Shown here piece after piece: positions 5,072 through 6,156 of a stretch of 6,156 bases of DNA. The translations under genes were made by a program, and so were the position numbers. The first letter of the stretch is position 1; each line of letters opens with the position of its first letter. The stretch spans positions 1 through 6,156 of the forward strand of contig JALVVQ010000314.1 in assembly GCA_027023325.1 (NCBI GenBank), read 5' to 3'. Below the pieces are notes generated by a model, which did not search any database, was not told the origin of the DNA, and saw only the letters and a program-made list of their open reading frames with translations. The DNA is from Campylobacteraceae bacterium (GTDB taxonomy: Bacteria; Campylobacterota; Campylobacteria; Campylobacterales; Sulfurovaceae).

Positions 5072-6156
5072 TTATTCTGATTTCACAGCAGAGATATCCA
5101 GTGCAAAGCAACTTCCTCGACCTTTCTCCGAATCTATGGATACCAAGATATGGTATTTCTTACAAATTGCCAAGACGATACTAAGTCCGATACCAAATCC
5201 TCCCCGCTCTTTATTGAAGCGGTGGTATCTTCGGAAAATATCCTTCTGTTTGCTTGGTTCAATACCTATACCTGTATCACATATTTGCAACATATCTCCA
5301 GAGAGCAAGACAGTTATACGGTCGTGAGGATTGCTGTATTTTATAGCATTGGAGAGCAGATTGTCTATCACTCTGCGCATCTCCTCTTTGGGCATATAGA
5401 CCATGTATCTCTTCAGTGTCTTGTGTATAGTTATCTGTCTGCTGTCTGCCAATGCTTTCATAGTCTCCATACGCTCAAGAAGCAGCATGCGTAGATCAAA
5501 CCTCTCTTTCTCTTCAATATCAGCCTCATGATTAAGAGAGTAAGCGAGGGTATCATACATCGTGCTCAATCTCTGCGCACTGACTTTGAGTCTGTCCAAT
5601 TTTTTCGGCTCGACTCCTCTCAGACTCTGAACCGTCATCAAAATAGCAGAGACAGGCGTATTAAGCTCATGGGTGGCGTCCTCGATAAACCGATCCAATG
5701 CTTCGATCTTCTCTCTGACAGGTTTCAAGAAAAGTTTTGAAAGGAAATAGCCCACTATCGCCATAAAGAAGAAAAGTCCTATGAGATAGTAGATGATCTT
5801 CCACCTCAATGCATGCAGATTCCGTTTCAGCTCATCTTCACGCAGCACGATATATCCTATCTTGAGACGATCAGAGGGGTATTTGACTACGCTGTAGCAG
5901 TGTGTGTCGCTGGCATAAAATTCTTTGTTGAAACGCAGTGTCTCATTGATCTCGCTATAGATAGGCTGTTGTCTTTTATCAAAAAATCCGATCTTGAAAC
6001 GCTGTGTATGGATCTTGCCCAATCTCTCTCTGGAGACATTGATGTCACCCTTCTCCTCTGCCATGATCAGCTTGGATTCGATCATTCTCGCCTGATAGAG
6101 CATCTCGAAGCGCATCGCAGCACTCATCATACTGGCATTGTTCTGATAGAAGAGAT
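5072..6156 (-). CDS. Membrane sensor histidine kinase, N-terminus cut off by window edge
   Basis: An inner-membrane kinase that phosphorylates a response regulator. The frame is open to the right edge (reading LFYQNNAS before the first Met), so the methionine at 6130 is not the true start and a first membrane helix is presumably outside. Numbering from that Met, residues 1 to about 108 are probably a small periplasmic sensor region. A strong membrane helix is at 111-130 (IIYYLIGLFFFMAIVGYFL). A short link without a clear HAMP domain leads to the H-box DATHELNTPV (H154), the N-box NLLSNAIKYS (N261), the G1 motif CDTGIGI (D285), an F region near F299 and the G2 motif GFGIGLSI. All catalytic parts are present and the protein ends ISAVKSE. 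The nearest visible regulator is at the far left of the window; a partner could also lie upstream of the right edge, since the regulator gene commonly precedes the kinase gene. The signal is unknown. Confidence 0.93.
   Translation of the reverse strand, partial: LFYQNNASMMSAAMRFEMLYQARMIESKLIMAEEKGDINVSRERLGKIHTQRFKIGFFDKRQQPIYSEINETLRFNKEFYASDTHCYSVVKYPSDRLKIGYIVLREDELKRNLHALRWKIIYYLIGLFFFMAIVGYFLSKLFLKPVREKIEALDRFIEDATHELNTPVSAILMTVQSLRGVEPKKLDRLKVSAQRLSTMYDTLAYSLNHEADIEEKERFDLRMLLLERMETMKALADSRQITIHKTLKRYMVYMPKEEMRRVIDNLLSNAIKYSNPHDRITVLLSGDMLQICDTGIGIEPSKQKDIFRRYHRFNKERGGFGIGLSIVLAICKKYHILVSIDSEKGRGSCFALDISAVKSE

Noticed and set aside
4778..5080. Plus-strand open frame of 100 codons
   Set aside because: It is the wrong frame over the BspA-type relic; protein-like sequence lies in the two other frames.
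5458..5475. Third TTCATAG-like site (TTCATAGTCTCCATACG, plus strand)
   Set aside because: The two units are 9 bp apart rather than 11, no -10 follows at 8 bp, and it lies inside the kinase coding region.

Overview
The window looks like a chromosomal segment of a Campylobacterota (epsilonproteobacterial) organism, perhaps a Sulfurovum- or Sulfurimonas-like one. This is an inference from protein style and moderate GC; no rRNA or other marker gene is present. All intact genes lie on the minus strand, so transcription runs right to left. No RNA gene, CRISPR array, insertion sequence or integrase was seen.

Layout from right to left. (1) 6156-5072: an envelope histidine kinase, missing its N-terminus at the window edge, followed by a UUCG-loop terminator. 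(2) 4974-4650, plus strand: a frameshifted 3' relic of a BspA-type (DUF285) surface-repeat protein. (3) 4430-3621: an AcfC-like periplasmic substrate-binding protein with its own promoter and terminator, more AT-rich than its neighbours. (4) 3506-3367, minus strand: a broken fragment with an EF-hand-like loop. (5) 3173-1938: a secreted methionine sulfoxide reductase with domain order MsrA, thioredoxin-like, MsrB, behind a 16-bp palindrome. (6) 1855-1: a tight operon of a periplasmic two-repeat COG4315 protein, a P460-type cytochrome with one CXXCH site, and an OmpR/PhoB-type response regulator cut off by the left edge. The gaps inside this operon are one base each.

The most interesting signal is regulatory. 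The promoters of the COG4315-P460-regulator operon and of the distant acfC-like gene share an 18/19-nt match. It forms a direct repeat with an 11-bp period (TTCATAG-n4-TTCATAG, degenerate in the second half at one site). At both places the repeat ends exactly 8 bp before a -10-like hexamer. That geometry is the hallmark of a PhoB/OmpR-type activator replacing the -35 contact, and the operon itself encodes such a regulator. A testable model is a small envelope regulon: a periplasmic binding protein, a periplasmic haem protein, a secreted repeat protein and perhaps sulfoxide repair, controlled by a two-component system whose regulator sits at the operon's 3' end.

Long stretches without intact genes: 3174-3620 holds the msr palindrome, a weak hairpin, the EF-hand relic and the acfC terminator. 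4431-5071 holds the acfC leader and promoter, about 120 unassigned bases, the BspA relic and the kinase terminator.
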